Assembly: GCF_040779325.2 (NCBI RefSeq)
Contig: NZ_JBFONT020000002.1
Location: 558,001-622,000, forward strand
DNA length: 64,000 bases
Direction: 5' to 3'
From: Aestuariibius violaceus
Lineage (GTDB): Bacteria > Pseudomonadota > Alphaproteobacteria > Rhodobacterales > Rhodobacteraceae
The notes under the pieces were generated by a model. The model was not told the origin of the DNA and did no database searches. It was given only the letters and a program-made list of their open reading frames with translations. Below, piece by piece: positions 18,666 through 27,591 of the stretch; positions within the stretch are counted from its first letter, which is position 1, and each line of letters starts with the position of its first letter. The position numbers and the translations under genes are program-made.

Positions 18666-18782
18666 AGGCTTCGACCTGTCCTGCTGCCTGCCCCTTCATA
18701 GCAGATCATTCGATTCGAATGACCTGCTTTATTATCAAGCAACTACCATAGGGACATTTTGGTTGCACCCGCCTCCCGCGGG

Positions 18783-20006
18783 TCAACCGGCCAGCTCAGC
18801 GCGATTCAGCGCACAATGCGACCAGAGCGCATCAAGCGCCTTGACGAGCGCCGAAATCTCTCCCGGCCCGTGAACCGGCGACGGCGTGAACCGCAGCCGC
18901 TCCGTTCCCCGCGGCACGGTCGGGAAATTGATCGGCTGCACATAGATCCCGTGATCTTCCAGCAGCATGTCCGACAGCATCTTGGTATGGACCGGATCGC
19001 CCACGATCAGCGGCACGATATGGCTGCCATGGTCGATGATCGGCATGCCGAGGCCTTTGAGTCTGGTCTTCAGCACCTTCGCCTGCGTCTGGTGATCGTC
19101 GCGCAGGGCCTGATCGCGCTTCAGGTGCTTCACACTTGCCACGGCCCCGGCCGCCACGGCAGGCGGCAAGGACGTCGTGAAGATGAAGCCCGGCGCGTAA
19201 GACCTTATGGCATCGGCCATCTTCGCATTCGTCGCGATATAGCCGCCCATCACGCCGTAAGCCTTGGCCAGCGTCCCGTTGATGATGTCGATCCGGTGCA
19301 TCAGCCGGTCCCGCTCGGCCACGCCGGCGCCGCGGGGGCCGTACATGCCCACCGCGTGAACCTCGTCGATATAGGTCAGCGCTCCGAATTCGTCGGCCAG
19401 ATCGCAAATCGCCTCGACCGGTCCGAAATCCCCGTCCATCGAATAGATCGACTCAAAGGCGATCAGCTTCGGCGCGTCTGCCGGCAGCGCCTCCAGCAGC
19501 TCGCGCAGGTGGTCCAGATCGTTGTGCCGGAAGATCCGCTTTGCCCCGCCATTCCTCCGGATGCCTTCGATCATCGAGGCATGGTTCAGCTCGTCCGACA
19601 GGATCACCAGCCCCGGAAACAGCTTCGGCAGCGTCGACAGTGTCGCGTCGTTGGCGATGTAGGCCGAGGTGAACAGAAGCGCCGCCTCCTTGCCATGCAG
19701 ATCGGCAAGCTCCGCCTCCAGCGCCTTGTGATAGACCGTCGTGCCCGAGATGTTGCGCGTCCCGCCCGATCCGGCGCCCGCCGCATCGATCGCCTCGTGC
19801 ATCGCCTCCAGCACGACCGGATGCTGCCCCATCCCCAGATAGTCGTTGCCGCACCAGACGGTCACCGGCCGCTCCGACCCGTCCGGATGCCGCCAGACGG
19901 CATGGGGGAAATGCCCCCGCCGCCGTTCGATATCGATGAATGTGCGATACCGCCCTTCCTCGTGAAGGCGTCCTATGGCGGTGTCGAGATGCGCGATGTA
20001 GTCCAA
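18783..20006 (-). CDS. hemA: 5-aminolevulinate synthase
   Basis: This is a 407-residue PLP enzyme that condenses glycine and succinyl-CoA to 5-aminolevulinate, the first step of tetrapyrrole synthesis in alphaproteobacteria. It shows WCGNDYLGMGQHP, the glycine loop GSGGTRNISGT, DEVHAVGMYG, and NGTLAKAYGVMGGY, with the Schiff-base lysine at residue 248 as in Rhodobacter HemA. The start is a TTG at 20006 with AGAGG 5 nt upstream; the product then begins MDYIAHLDTAIGRL like relatives, and no ATG is available. A possible minus-strand promoter (TTGCCC, 15 nt, TATATC) lies about 35-75 nt upstream and contains the palindrome GCCCCGCGGGGC. No FNR box was seen. Confidence 0.97.
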   Translation of the reverse strand: MDYIAHLDTAIGRLHEEGRYRTFIDIERRRGHFPHAVWRHPDGSERPVTVWCGNDYLGMGQHPVVLEAMHEAIDAAGAGSGGTRNISGTTVYHKALEAELADLHGKEAALLFTSAYIANDATLSTLPKLFPGLVILSDELNHASMIEGIRRNGGAKRIFRHNDLDHLRELLEALPADAPKLIAFESIYSMDGDFGPVEAICDLADEFGALTYIDEVHAVGMYGPRGAGVAERDRLMHRIDIINGTLAKAYGVMGGYIATNAKMADAIRSYAPGFIFTTSLPPAVAAGAVASVKHLKRDQALRDDHQTQAKVLKTRLKGLGMPIIDHGSHIVPLIVGDPVHTKMLSDMLLEDHGIYVQPINFPTVPRGTERLRFTPSPVHGPGEISALVKALDALWSHCALNRAELAG

Positions 20007-20147
20007 AACAACCTCTTCCCTCGGCGTCCTCCCCCGATATAGGCCCGCGCCCCGCGGGGCAATATCCCGCACCACGACACCTTGCCGCGTCTGGACACTC
20101 CCGACGCCGCGGAACATCCTACCGCCATTACCCTCAAGGAGATCCCG

Positions 20148-21506
20148 ATGCTCGACCCCGTCCTCGCCCGTATCGATGCCGACCTGCCTGCCGCGATGGA
20201 CCGGCTGAGCGACTTGCTGAAGATCCCCTCGATCTCCACCGACCCGGCCTATGCCGCCGAGTGCACAAAAGCCGCCGACTGGCTGGTCCGTGACCTCGAA
20301 ACCATCGGCATCTCGGCCGACGCCCGCCAGACCCCAGGCCACCCCATGGTCGTGGGCCATGGCGGCGAGGGCGGCCGCCACCTCCTCTTCTACGGCCATT
20401 ACGACGTCCAGCCGGTTGATCCGCTCGACCTCTGGGACCACGACCCCTTCGACCCCCGTGTCGAAGGTGGCCAGATCCGCGCCCGCGGTGCCGCCGACGA
20501 CAAGGGCCAGCTCATGACCTTCGTCGAGGCCTGCCGCGCCTGGAAAGCCACCCATGGCAACCTCCCCTGCCGCCTGACCTTCCTTTTCGAAGGCGAAGAG
20601 GAATCCGGCTCCCCCTCCCTCATCCCCTTCCTCAAGGACAACGCCGACGAACTCCGCGCCGAGCTTGCGCTGATCTGCGACACCGGCATGTTCGACCCCC
20701 AGACGCCCGCCATCACCACGATGCTCCGCGGTCTCCTCGGTGAAGAGATCACCATCACCGGCCCGTCCCGCGACCTCCATTCCGGCTCCTATGGCGGCGC
20801 CGCGATCAACCCGGCCCGCGTCCTCGCGCGCATCCTCGCCAGCCTCCACGACGACACCGGCCGCATCACCGTGCCTGGTTTCTACGACGGCGTGACCGAA
20901 CTCGACCCCTCCGTCAAAGCCCAATGGGACCAGCTCCCCTTCGACGCCAACGCCTTCCTGGGCGACGTTGGCCTCTCCGTTCCGGCAGGCGAACAGGACC
21001 GCACCCCGCTCGAGATGATCTGGTCCCGTCCGACCTGCGAGATCAACGGCATGACGTCGGGCTATACCGGCGACGGCTTCAAGACGGTGCTGCCGTCCAA
21101 GGCGTCCGCCAAGATCAGCTTCCGCCTCGTCGGCCAGCAGGACCCGTTCAAGATCCGCGACAGCTTCCGCAAGCTCGTGCGCGACGCCCTCCCCGCAGAC
21201 TGCTCGGTCGAATTCAAGGACCACGGCGCCGGCCCCGCCTCGTCCATGGACATCTCAGACCCGGCGTTCGAGGCCGCCCGCCAGGCCCTCTCAGACGAAT
21301 GGCCGAACGAGGCCGCCTTCGTCGGCGCCGGCGGCTCGATCCCCATCGCCGGCTATTTCGGCGACTACCTCGGCATGACCGCCCTCCTCGCCGGCTTCGG
21401 CCGCGACGACGACCGCATCCACTCCCCGAACGAAAAATACGACGTCGAAAGCTTCCACAAAGGCATCCGCAGCTGGGCCAGGATCCTCGCGGCGCTCTCC
21501 AACTAG
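20148..21506 (+). CDS. M20 family dipeptidase/peptidase
   Basis: This is a 452-residue cytosolic metallopeptidase of the M20/ArgE/DapE superfamily. Metal-site motifs are FYGHYDVQPVDP (His, Asp), GAADDKGQLM (bridging Asp), FEGEEESGSP (catalytic and metal Glu), ICDTGMF (Asp) and, at the end, HSPNEKYDVESF (His). A dimerisation lid domain is present in the middle. It probably hydrolyses dipeptides; the exact substrate is unknown. The ATG at 20148 has AAGGAG six bases upstream and was preferred to an upstream in-frame ATG at 20082. It is divergent from hemA. Confidence 0.92.
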   Translation: MLDPVLARIDADLPAAMDRLSDLLKIPSISTDPAYAAECTKAADWLVRDLETIGISADARQTPGHPMVVGHGGEGGRHLLFYGHYDVQPVDPLDLWDHDPFDPRVEGGQIRARGAADDKGQLMTFVEACRAWKATHGNLPCRLTFLFEGEEESGSPSLIPFLKDNADELRAELALICDTGMFDPQTPAITTMLRGLLGEEITITGPSRDLHSGSYGGAAINPARVLARILASLHDDTGRITVPGFYDGVTELDPSVKAQWDQLPFDANAFLGDVGLSVPAGEQDRTPLEMIWSRPTCEINGMTSGYTGDGFKTVLPSKASAKISFRLVGQQDPFKIRDSFRKLVRDALPADCSVEFKDHGAGPASSMDISDPAFEAARQALSDEWPNEAAFVGAGGSIPIAGYFGDYLGMTALLAGFGRDDDRIHSPNEKYDVESFHKGIRSWARILAALSN

Positions 21507-21515
21507 GGCATCAAA

Positions 21516-21570
21516 ACCTCCACCCGCCCGGGATTAAGCGGCACCGCCGGGCGGGCGCCAGCGCCCGGCA
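21516..21570 (+). terminator. GC-rich double hairpin downstream of the M20 peptidase
   Basis: CCCGCCCGG (about 21524) pairs with CCGGGCGGG (about 21547), and an adjacent GGGCGC-CA-GCGCCC hairpin follows. There is no T-run, so this is a terminator-like structure or an intergenic palindromic repeat rather than a canonical terminator. Confidence 0.45.
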
Positions 21571-21572
21571 AT

Positions 21573-21590
21573 CTGTCACAAATCCGTTGG
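21573..21590 (+). promoter_or_regulatory. Possible PhoB box upstream of the phosphatase gene
   Basis: CTGTCAC followed by AAAT and CCGTTGG lies about 45 nt upstream of the phosphatase start. The first half matches 6 of 7 positions of the Pho-box half-site CTGTCAT, but the second half is poor. It is supported mainly by its position before a phosphatase gene. Confidence 0.25.
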
Positions 21591-21633
21591 CCACGACTTC
21601 TACCAAGGGACATCAACCCCTTGGAGACCCCCG

Positions 21634-23442
21634 ATGACATCCTTGCGCGCGCTCACTGTCCTTGTGATTTCCGCGGTGACCTGTTTCTCGCTCCCTCACG
21701 ATGCCCTGGCCGACCCGATCGCCGAGGCGACCGAAGCGATCAAGACGCGCTTCCTGCAGACCCTTGCCCCCGAACAGATCACCGATGCCAATCCCAGCGA
21801 TTTCGAAGCCCTCCTCACCGAGGACGAGCGCGCCCTTTTCGCAACCGGCTACATCACCTTCACGGTGGATGCCCCCGTCACGGTCTACATCTTCCGCGAT
21901 ACCCGCCTTGACGAGGTGAACGAACCCTTCTGGCTCGCCGACCAGGGCTTCGACCGCACCGATTTCTCGGCCGAAGCCTACCAGCGCGACTTCGACGTCT
22001 GGCGCCGCGACTACCCGGCGGGCGAGATCGGGCTTGGCATCCATGCCCTGCGCGTGGTCCGCGAACACTACTTCATCGGCGTCACCCCCCAGGGTCAGAT
22101 CGCCCCGGCCGAGGTCGCGAACCTCGCGCCCGATTATCTCGATACCGGCACCCTGGAACGCGGCGCGCTGACCTATGTCGACCGCTCCGTCACGCTCGAC
22201 GCCGTCTCGCCCGAACTCGAAGGCATGACGCTGATCCGCACCCCGTCCGACCGCCGCCCCGCCGCTGCAATTTACGGTGCGTTTCATGAAACCGATCACC
22301 CGGCGACCGCCCGCCCCGACCAGATCTTTCTGACAATCGCCGAAGACCCGCGCGAACAGATGGCGGTGAACTGGCGCACCGATACCTCTGTCACGGGCCA
22401 ATCCGTCGCGCTCTGGCTGGCCGAGGCGTATAACGCGCCAAACCGCCCGGACCCGCAGATCTTCCCCGCCGACACCGCGCTCGTCGAAAGCCCCCGCGTG
22501 GTGAACCAGACGGCAATCCACCGCCACAGCGTGCTCCTCGATGGTCTGGAACGTGGGACGCACTACACCTACGCCGTCGGCTCCGACGCAACCGGCTGGT
22601 CCTCCGCCGCCACGTTCGAGACGGCGCGCAGCGGCGAACACCCGATGTCCTTCGCCTTCATCGGCGACGTCCAGGAAGGCTTCGACCGGTTTGAAAGCGT
22701 CATGGACACGCTCATGCGGATGCGTCCCGATATCGACCTTCTGATCTTCGGTGGCGACCTCGTCAGCCGCGGCAACGACGCCGATCAATGGGACGATTTC
22801 TTCGCCGCCCTCGGCGATGCGGGCCGGTCGATCCCGCTTGCGCCGATCGCGGGCAATCACGAATACCTGCCCGATGACGATCCCGCCTATTACCGCGCCA
22901 CCTTCCGCCTGCCCGACAACGGGCCCGAGGGCATCCCGGCTGGGCTCGCCTACCATTTCGAATTCGGCGGCAACACCTTCATCATGCTCGACAGCAATGC
23001 CTGGAATGGCGAACAGCGCGACTGGCTGCCAACGGCGCTGGAAGAGGCCGACGACGACTTCTCCTTCGTCTTCACCCACCACGCCGCCTACACGTCGCGC
23101 CCGGGCCGCTATTACGGCCGCATCACCGAAAACTGGATGCCCATCTGGGAGCAGAACGATATCATCTCGATGGTCTTCCAAGGCCACGACCACGCCTATA
23201 TGCGCACTCACCCGATGCTGGGCGGCGAGGTCTCGACGGTCGATGACGGCGGCATCTACTATGTCGTCTCCAGCGCGGGAGAGAAGTTCTACGAGATCGA
23301 CAGCCACGACTATATCGAGCGATCCGTGGAAAAGCGGCAAATGTTCCAGATCATCGACGTCATGCGCGACGACGACCGCATGATCTACCGCGCCTACGAT
23401 GTCGACGGGATAGAGCATGACCGGATTGAGATCGAAGACTGA
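21634..23442 (+). CDS. Secreted metallophosphoesterase, purple acid phosphatase-like
   Basis: This is a 602-residue exported protein with a signal peptide (about 1-26, ending ALA). The first part (about 30-210) is not recognised. It is followed by a fibronectin-III-like domain (about 215-330), as found before the catalytic domain of purple acid phosphatases. The calcineurin-like domain (about 335-580) has all metal motifs in order: FIGDVQ, FGGDLVSRG, GNHEY, FTHHAAY and FQGHDHAY. It should hydrolyse phosphomonoesters or diesters in the periplasm. A weak Pho-box-like sequence precedes it. It stands alone between the M20 peptidase gene and a 409-nt intergenic region. Confidence 0.9.
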   Translation: MTSLRALTVLVISAVTCFSLPHDALADPIAEATEAIKTRFLQTLAPEQITDANPSDFEALLTEDERALFATGYITFTVDAPVTVYIFRDTRLDEVNEPFWLADQGFDRTDFSAEAYQRDFDVWRRDYPAGEIGLGIHALRVVREHYFIGVTPQGQIAPAEVANLAPDYLDTGTLERGALTYVDRSVTLDAVSPELEGMTLIRTPSDRRPAAAIYGAFHETDHPATARPDQIFLTIAEDPREQMAVNWRTDTSVTGQSVALWLAEAYNAPNRPDPQIFPADTALVESPRVVNQTAIHRHSVLLDGLERGTHYTYAVGSDATGWSSAATFETARSGEHPMSFAFIGDVQEGFDRFESVMDTLMRMRPDIDLLIFGGDLVSRGNDADQWDDFFAALGDAGRSIPLAPIAGNHEYLPDDDPAYYRATFRLPDNGPEGIPAGLAYHFEFGGNTFIMLDSNAWNGEQRDWLPTALEEADDDFSFVFTHHAAYTSRPGRYYGRITENWMPIWEQNDIISMVFQGHDHAYMRTHPMLGGEVSTVDDGGIYYVVSSAGEKFYEIDSHDYIERSVEKRQMFQIIDVMRDDDRMIYRAYDVDGIEHDRIEIED

Positions 23443-23524
23443 GACCCCACGAACGGAGGATGGGCCATCCCGCTCGCCCTCCCTGTGACAGGAAGCCGCA
23501 CATAACGGCTTGACCCCAACGAAG

Positions 23525-23543
23525 GGTGGGCAATCTGCCCACC
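23525..23543. repeat. Hairpin repeat of the GGYGGG…CCCRCC family (copy 1)
   Basis: A perfect 8-bp stem GGTGGGCA / TGCCCACC encloses the loop ATC. Related hairpins with the same stem logic lie at 31091-31120, 34502-34520 and 35043-35059, each beside a gene end. Confidence 0.6.
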
Positions 23544-23551
23544 AATCGCCG

Positions 23552-23730
23552 CGGAAACAATCCTGCCGCTTTCATCGGATTGCCCAAACGTTGCGCTGCA
23601 CCGCAGCAGAACGCACCGTTAAGGCGGATCTATTGCGCCGCGTTGTCCGACAGAAAGCTGACGCAATGCCGACGGAATGCCGACGCGGCCATTTCCGGGA
23701 AAAAAATCAGCATTAACGGATGATTCGCGG
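23552..23730 (+). repeat. Iteron element A: ~180-bp intergenic repeat with four 11-bp CCGAC units
   Basis: It contains CGGAAACAAT (23552), GTTGCGCTGCA (23590), four consecutive 11-mers of the type GCCGACGGAAT (23646-23689) and CATTAACG followed by GATTCGC (23711-23728). The same landmarks recur in the same order on the minus strand at 34602-34779 with spacings that agree within one base. Its orientation points toward rluE. Confidence 0.8.
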
Positions 23731-23851
23731 CCCCTCGCCCTGTCGCCCCCCGCGCGCCACCGTCCGTTCAGTCAATCCTCGCTTAACGCTTATGGCACGG
23801 CAGAGCGCCCTCCCCTTTACTCCCATACGCGATCACCCCAGCCTGCGCACA

Positions 23852-24385
23852 ATGACCCGCATCCTGCTCTTCAACAAACCGATGAACGTCCTCTCCCAGT
23901 TCACTGATGGAGATGGTCGCAAGACGCTCAAGGATTTCATAGACATCCCAAGCATTTATCCTGCCGGGCGGCTCGACCGCGACAGCGAAGGCCTCCTCGT
24001 CCTCACCGACAACGGCCGCCTCCAGGCCCGCCTGACGAGCCCCAGGGCTCGGACCCCCAAGGCCTATCTCGCCCAGGTCGAGGGCCTCCCCTCGGAGGAG
24101 ACCCTGCAAAGGCTCCGCACCGGCCTGACCCTCAAGGACGGACCCACCCGCCCCGCTAAGGCTCGCCTCATCCCGGACCCCGACCTCTGGCCCCGCGATC
24201 CGCCCATCCGCGTCAGAAAATCCATTCCCGACAGCTGGTTAGAGCTCACCCTCACCGAAGGCCGCAACCGCCAGGTCCGCCGCATGACCGCCGCGATCGG
24301 CCACCCCACCCTCCGCCTCGTTCGCTGGAGCGTGGGCGAGTGGACCCTCGACGGGCTCGCGCCGGGAGAGTGGCGCGAGGTCTAG
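23852..24385 (+). CDS. rluE: 23S rRNA pseudouridine synthase, RsuA/RluE family
   Basis: This is a 177-residue single-domain pseudouridine synthase lacking an S4 domain, like RluE (pseudouridine 2457 in 23S rRNA). It shows LFNKPMNVLSQFTD, the catalytic Asp motif PAGRLDRDSEGLLVLTD, and the conserved LTEGRNRQVRRMTAAIGHP. The ATG at 23852 starts the conserved domain but has no clear ribosome site. An in-frame ATG at 23792 would add 20 residues. Its 3' end overlaps the convergent pntB by 4 bp. Element A lies in its upstream region. Confidence 0.9.
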   Translation: MTRILLFNKPMNVLSQFTDGDGRKTLKDFIDIPSIYPAGRLDRDSEGLLVLTDNGRLQARLTSPRARTPKAYLAQVEGLPSEETLQRLRTGLTLKDGPTRPAKARLIPDPDLWPRDPPIRVRKSIPDSWLELTLTEGRNRQVRRMTAAIGHPTLRLVRWSVGEWTLDGLAPGEWREV

Positions 24386-25815
24386 GTCAGAAGTGGCAGC
24401 AGCTTGTCGACCGAGGCCTTGGCGTCACCATAGAACATCCGGGTATTGTCCTTGTAGAACAACGGGTTCTCGATCCCGGAATACCCCGTTCCCTGCCCCC
24501 GCTTCGACACGAAGACCTGCTTGGCCTTCCACACCTCCAGCACCGGCATGCCCGCGATCGGTGAATTCGGATCCTCCTGCGCGGCCGGGTTCACGATGTC
24601 ATTCGAGCCGATGACGATGACGACGTCGGTATCCGGGAAATCTTCATTGATTTCATCCATTTCCAAGACGATGTCATACGGCACCTTCGCCTCCGCCAGT
24701 AGCACATTCATATGCCCCGGAAGTCGGCCGGCGACCGGGTGGATGGCAAACCGAACCTCCTTACCCGCCGCCCGCAATTTCCGCGTCAGCTCCGAAACGC
24801 TCTGCTGCGCCTGTGCCACGGCCATGCCGTATCCCGGCACGATGATCACGCTGTCCGCCTCGTCGAGGGCCGAGGCTACGCCATCAGCCTCTATCGCGAC
24901 CTGCTCGCCCTCGATTTCCGCAGCCTCTCCGGTTGCTCCACCGAAACCGCCCAAGATCACGCTGATGAAAGACCGGTTCATCGCCTTGCACATGATGTAG
25001 CTGAGGATCGCACCGGACGAGCCGACCAAGGCGCCCACGACGATCAGAAGGTCATTGCCAAGCGAGAACCCGATCGCCGCCGCGGCCCATCCCGAATAGG
25101 AGTTCAGCATCGAGATCACGACGGGCATGTCGGCCCCGCCGATGCCCATGATCAGGTGGTAACCGATGAAGAGCGCTGCGACCGCGACCAAGAACAGCGG
25201 GAAGAACGCCCCGCTTCCGAGATACCAGAAGAGGCAGAGAACCGCGATCGCGGCGGCTGCGATGTTCAGCAGATGCCCACCGGGCAGCTTCTCGGCCGCC
25301 GATGTCACGCGCCCCGAGAGCTTCCCATAGGCGACGACCGACCCGGTGAAGGTCACCGCGCCGATGAAGATGCCAAGGAAAAGCTCGATGCGCAGGATAT
25401 TGATCTCGACCGGGGTCTTCGAGGCGACCAATTCGGCAAAGGTGCCGGTGGCCGTCTCACCCGTCCGAGCGGCGGCCTCGACCAGACCGATGGTCCAGTC
25501 GGCGTTGAAGCCGACAAAGACCGCAGCCAGCCCGACCAGCGCGTGCATGCCCGCGACAAGTTCGGGCATCTGCGTCATTTCGACCCGCGTTGCGAGCTGA
25601 TACCCGACAGCTGCACCGCCCGCGATCAGGATAAGCGAAAGCAGCCAGAGCCCTGCGCCCGGTCCGATAAGCGTGGCAAGCACCGCCACGCCCATGCCGA
25701 CAATACCATACCAAACCGCGCGCTTGGCGCTTTCCTGGTTCGACAGCCCGCCAAGCGCGAGGATGAAGAGAACAGCGGCGACCGCATAAGCGGCGAAGGT
25801 GAATCCGAAATCCAT
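24382..25815 (-). CDS. pntB: NAD(P) transhydrogenase subunit beta
   Basis: This is a 477-residue inner-membrane subunit. It has about eight or nine transmembrane helices (first 290 residues) followed by the cytosolic NADP(H)-binding domain dIII (about 310-477), with GYGMAVAQAQ, HPVAGRLPGHMNVLLAEA and VIGSNDIVNPAA. The last includes the NAND-like nucleotide lid region. The complex uses the proton gradient to drive NADH plus NADP+ to NADPH. It starts 13 nt after the pntA stop and is certainly co-transcribed with it. Confidence 0.96.
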   Translation of the reverse strand: MDFGFTFAAYAVAAVLFILALGGLSNQESAKRAVWYGIVGMGVAVLATLIGPGAGLWLLSLILIAGGAAVGYQLATRVEMTQMPELVAGMHALVGLAAVFVGFNADWTIGLVEAAARTGETATGTFAELVASKTPVEINILRIELFLGIFIGAVTFTGSVVAYGKLSGRVTSAAEKLPGGHLLNIAAAAIAVLCLFWYLGSGAFFPLFLVAVAALFIGYHLIMGIGGADMPVVISMLNSYSGWAAAAIGFSLGNDLLIVVGALVGSSGAILSYIMCKAMNRSFISVILGGFGGATGEAAEIEGEQVAIEADGVASALDEADSVIIVPGYGMAVAQAQQSVSELTRKLRAAGKEVRFAIHPVAGRLPGHMNVLLAEAKVPYDIVLEMDEINEDFPDTDVVIVIGSNDIVNPAAQEDPNSPIAGMPVLEVWKAKQVFVSKRGQGTGYSGIENPLFYKDNTRMFYGDAKASVDKLLPLLT

Positions 25816-25828
25816 TGACCCTGGTCCC

Positions 25829-27403
25829 TTACGATTTCTGGAACATGGCGAGCATGCGCCGTGTCACGAGGAAGCCGCCAAAGATGTTGATGGCGGCCAT
25901 GAAGACCGAGATCGCAGCCAGGATGACCACCAGCCAGGACCCAGACCCCATCTGCATCAGCGCGCCAAGGATGATGATCGACGAGATCGCATTGGTGATC
26001 GCCATGAGCGGCGTATGCAGCGAATGCGCGACGCCCCAGATGACCTGGAAGCCCACGAAGACCGCCAGCACGAAGACGATAAAGTGCTGCATGAAGCTCG
26101 CCGGCGCATAGAGACCGGCCAGAAGCACAAGCCCGCCACCGATGGCCAGCAGCGTAACCTGCTGCTTGGTCTGCGCCTTGAACGCAGCAACCTCCTGCGC
26201 CTTCTTCTCTTCCGGCGTCAGCTCCTTCGGCTTCTCTTTCTTTGGCGCCGCAGCAATGGCCGCCACCTTCGGCTGCGGCGGCGGATATGTTACCTCACCA
26301 CCATGGGTGACAGTGGCGCCGCGGATGACGTCGTCTTCCATGTTGTGATTGACGACGCCATCTTTCTCGGGCGTCAGATCGGTCATGAGATGCCGGATAT
26401 TCGTGGCATAAAGCGTCGACGATTGGGTGGCCATCCGGCTTGGGAAATCCGTGTAACCCACGATGGTCACGCCATTATCCGTGACGATCTTTTCATCCTT
26501 GACGGTCAGCTCGCAGTTCCCGCCCCGCTCGGCGGCAAGGTCCACGATCACCGATCCGGGCTTCATCGCCTCGACCATATCCTTGGTCCAGAGAACCGGC
26601 GCATCCCGGTTCGGGATCAGGGCCGTCGTGATGACGATGTCCATGTCAGGCGCCATTTCGCGGAACTTCTCCAGCTGCTTTTCCTGGAACTCTGGGCTCG
26701 ACGGCGCTGCGTAGCCCCCGGTGGACGACGAATCCTGACCGCTCTCCTCGAAGTCGAGGAAGACGAACTCCGCCCCCATCGACTCGATCTGTTCGGACAC
26801 CTCGGGCCGCACGTCGAACGCGTAGACGATGGCGCCCAGCGACGTCGCCGTCCCGATCGCCGCCAGCCCCGCGACGCCAGCACCCACCACCAGAACCTTC
26901 GCCGGGGGCACCTTGCCCGCCGCCGTCACCTGCCCGGTGAAGAAGCGGCCGAAGTTGTTCCCGGCCTCGATCACCGCGCGGTAGCCAGCGATGTTCGCCA
27001 TCGAGGATAGGGCATCCATCTTCTGCGCCCGGCTGATCCGCGGCACCATATCCATGGCGACGACCGTCACGCCCTTCTCGGCAAGGCCCTTCATCTGGTC
27101 CTCGTTCGAGGCCGGATAGAAGAACGAGACAAGCGTCTGATCCTCCTTCAGCCGCTTCGCCTCCGTATCGCTCGGCGGGCGCACCTTGGCGACCACCTCC
27201 GCCTCACGAAACAGCTCCGCTCCGCTTTTGACGACGGTCACGCCGACCTCTTTGTAGGCCGCGTCATTGAACCCGGCCGCCTTGCCCGCGCCCGCTTCAA
27301 TCAAGCATTCATGCCCCAGCTTCTGCAGCTCCTTGGCGCTGGCCGGGGTCATCGCGACCCGGGCTTCGCCCTCGGCCGTTTCCTTCGGCGTTCCGATCTT
27401 CAT
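25829..27403 (-). CDS. pntA: NAD(P) transhydrogenase subunit alpha
   Basis: This is a 524-residue protein. The N-terminal NAD(H)-binding domain dI (about 1-380) shows IGTPKETAEGEARVAMTP, the Rossmann fold VLVVGAGVAGLAAIGTA and ERGGNCELT. An Ala/Pro/Lys linker (about 385-415) leads to about four C-terminal membrane helices. It is the fused, E. coli-like form, rather than the split PntAA/PntAB seen in some alphaproteobacteria. AAGGAG lies upstream of the ATG. The 188-nt upstream gap shared with the divergent SDR is less GC-rich and likely holds both promoters. Confidence 0.96.
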   Translation of the reverse strand: MKIGTPKETAEGEARVAMTPASAKELQKLGHECLIEAGAGKAAGFNDAAYKEVGVTVVKSGAELFREAEVVAKVRPPSDTEAKRLKEDQTLVSFFYPASNEDQMKGLAEKGVTVVAMDMVPRISRAQKMDALSSMANIAGYRAVIEAGNNFGRFFTGQVTAAGKVPPAKVLVVGAGVAGLAAIGTATSLGAIVYAFDVRPEVSEQIESMGAEFVFLDFEESGQDSSSTGGYAAPSSPEFQEKQLEKFREMAPDMDIVITTALIPNRDAPVLWTKDMVEAMKPGSVIVDLAAERGGNCELTVKDEKIVTDNGVTIVGYTDFPSRMATQSSTLYATNIRHLMTDLTPEKDGVVNHNMEDDVIRGATVTHGGEVTYPPPQPKVAAIAAAPKKEKPKELTPEEKKAQEVAAFKAQTKQQVTLLAIGGGLVLLAGLYAPASFMQHFIVFVLAVFVGFQVIWGVAHSLHTPLMAITNAISSIIILGALMQMGSGSWLVVILAAISVFMAAINIFGGFLVTRRMLAMFQKS

Positions 27404-27591
27404 GGGGGGCAGTCTCCTTCATCCGTTGGCCGCGGGGCCACGCCTTGATTAGCCAAGGTAATTTTCTTTCACAAGTCGGCCAGTTTGCGATCAAAAGAGA
27501 ATACCGTCGCATGCCCTTAGGATGTGGCGTTCCAACCCTTGTCCTTCTCCGGGCGGCAGGCCACTCTCACCACAACCTCGGGAGGAACCAG

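Larger units (their letters stand above)
23443..23851. other. 409-nt intergenic region with hairpins and iteron element A
   Basis: No convincing gene is seen. From left to right it holds a 13-nt palindrome GGATGG-G-CCATCC (23458-23470), a hairpin GGTGGGCA-ATC-TGCCCACC (23525-23543), the ~180-bp repeated element A (23552-23730), and about 120 nt of leader before rluE. Short open frames here are not supported by ribosome sites. Confidence 0.7.

Noticed and set aside
16224..18701. Open frame of 825 codons on the plus strand
   Set aside because: It lies antisense to ispG and the RodZ-like gene, has His/Arg/Pro-rich composition typical of GC-rich antisense frames, and no recognisable domain.
20007..20147. 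FNR/FnrL box upstream of hemA
   Set aside because: No TTGAT-N4-ATCAA-like sequence was found in the hemA–M20 gap; only a GC palindrome is present.
23595..23611. CTGC-N3-GCAG in element A as a PhaR (polyhydroxybutyrate regulator) site
   Set aside because: Element B keeps the flanking bases but not the exact half-site spacing, and no phasin or PHB gene is near either copy.
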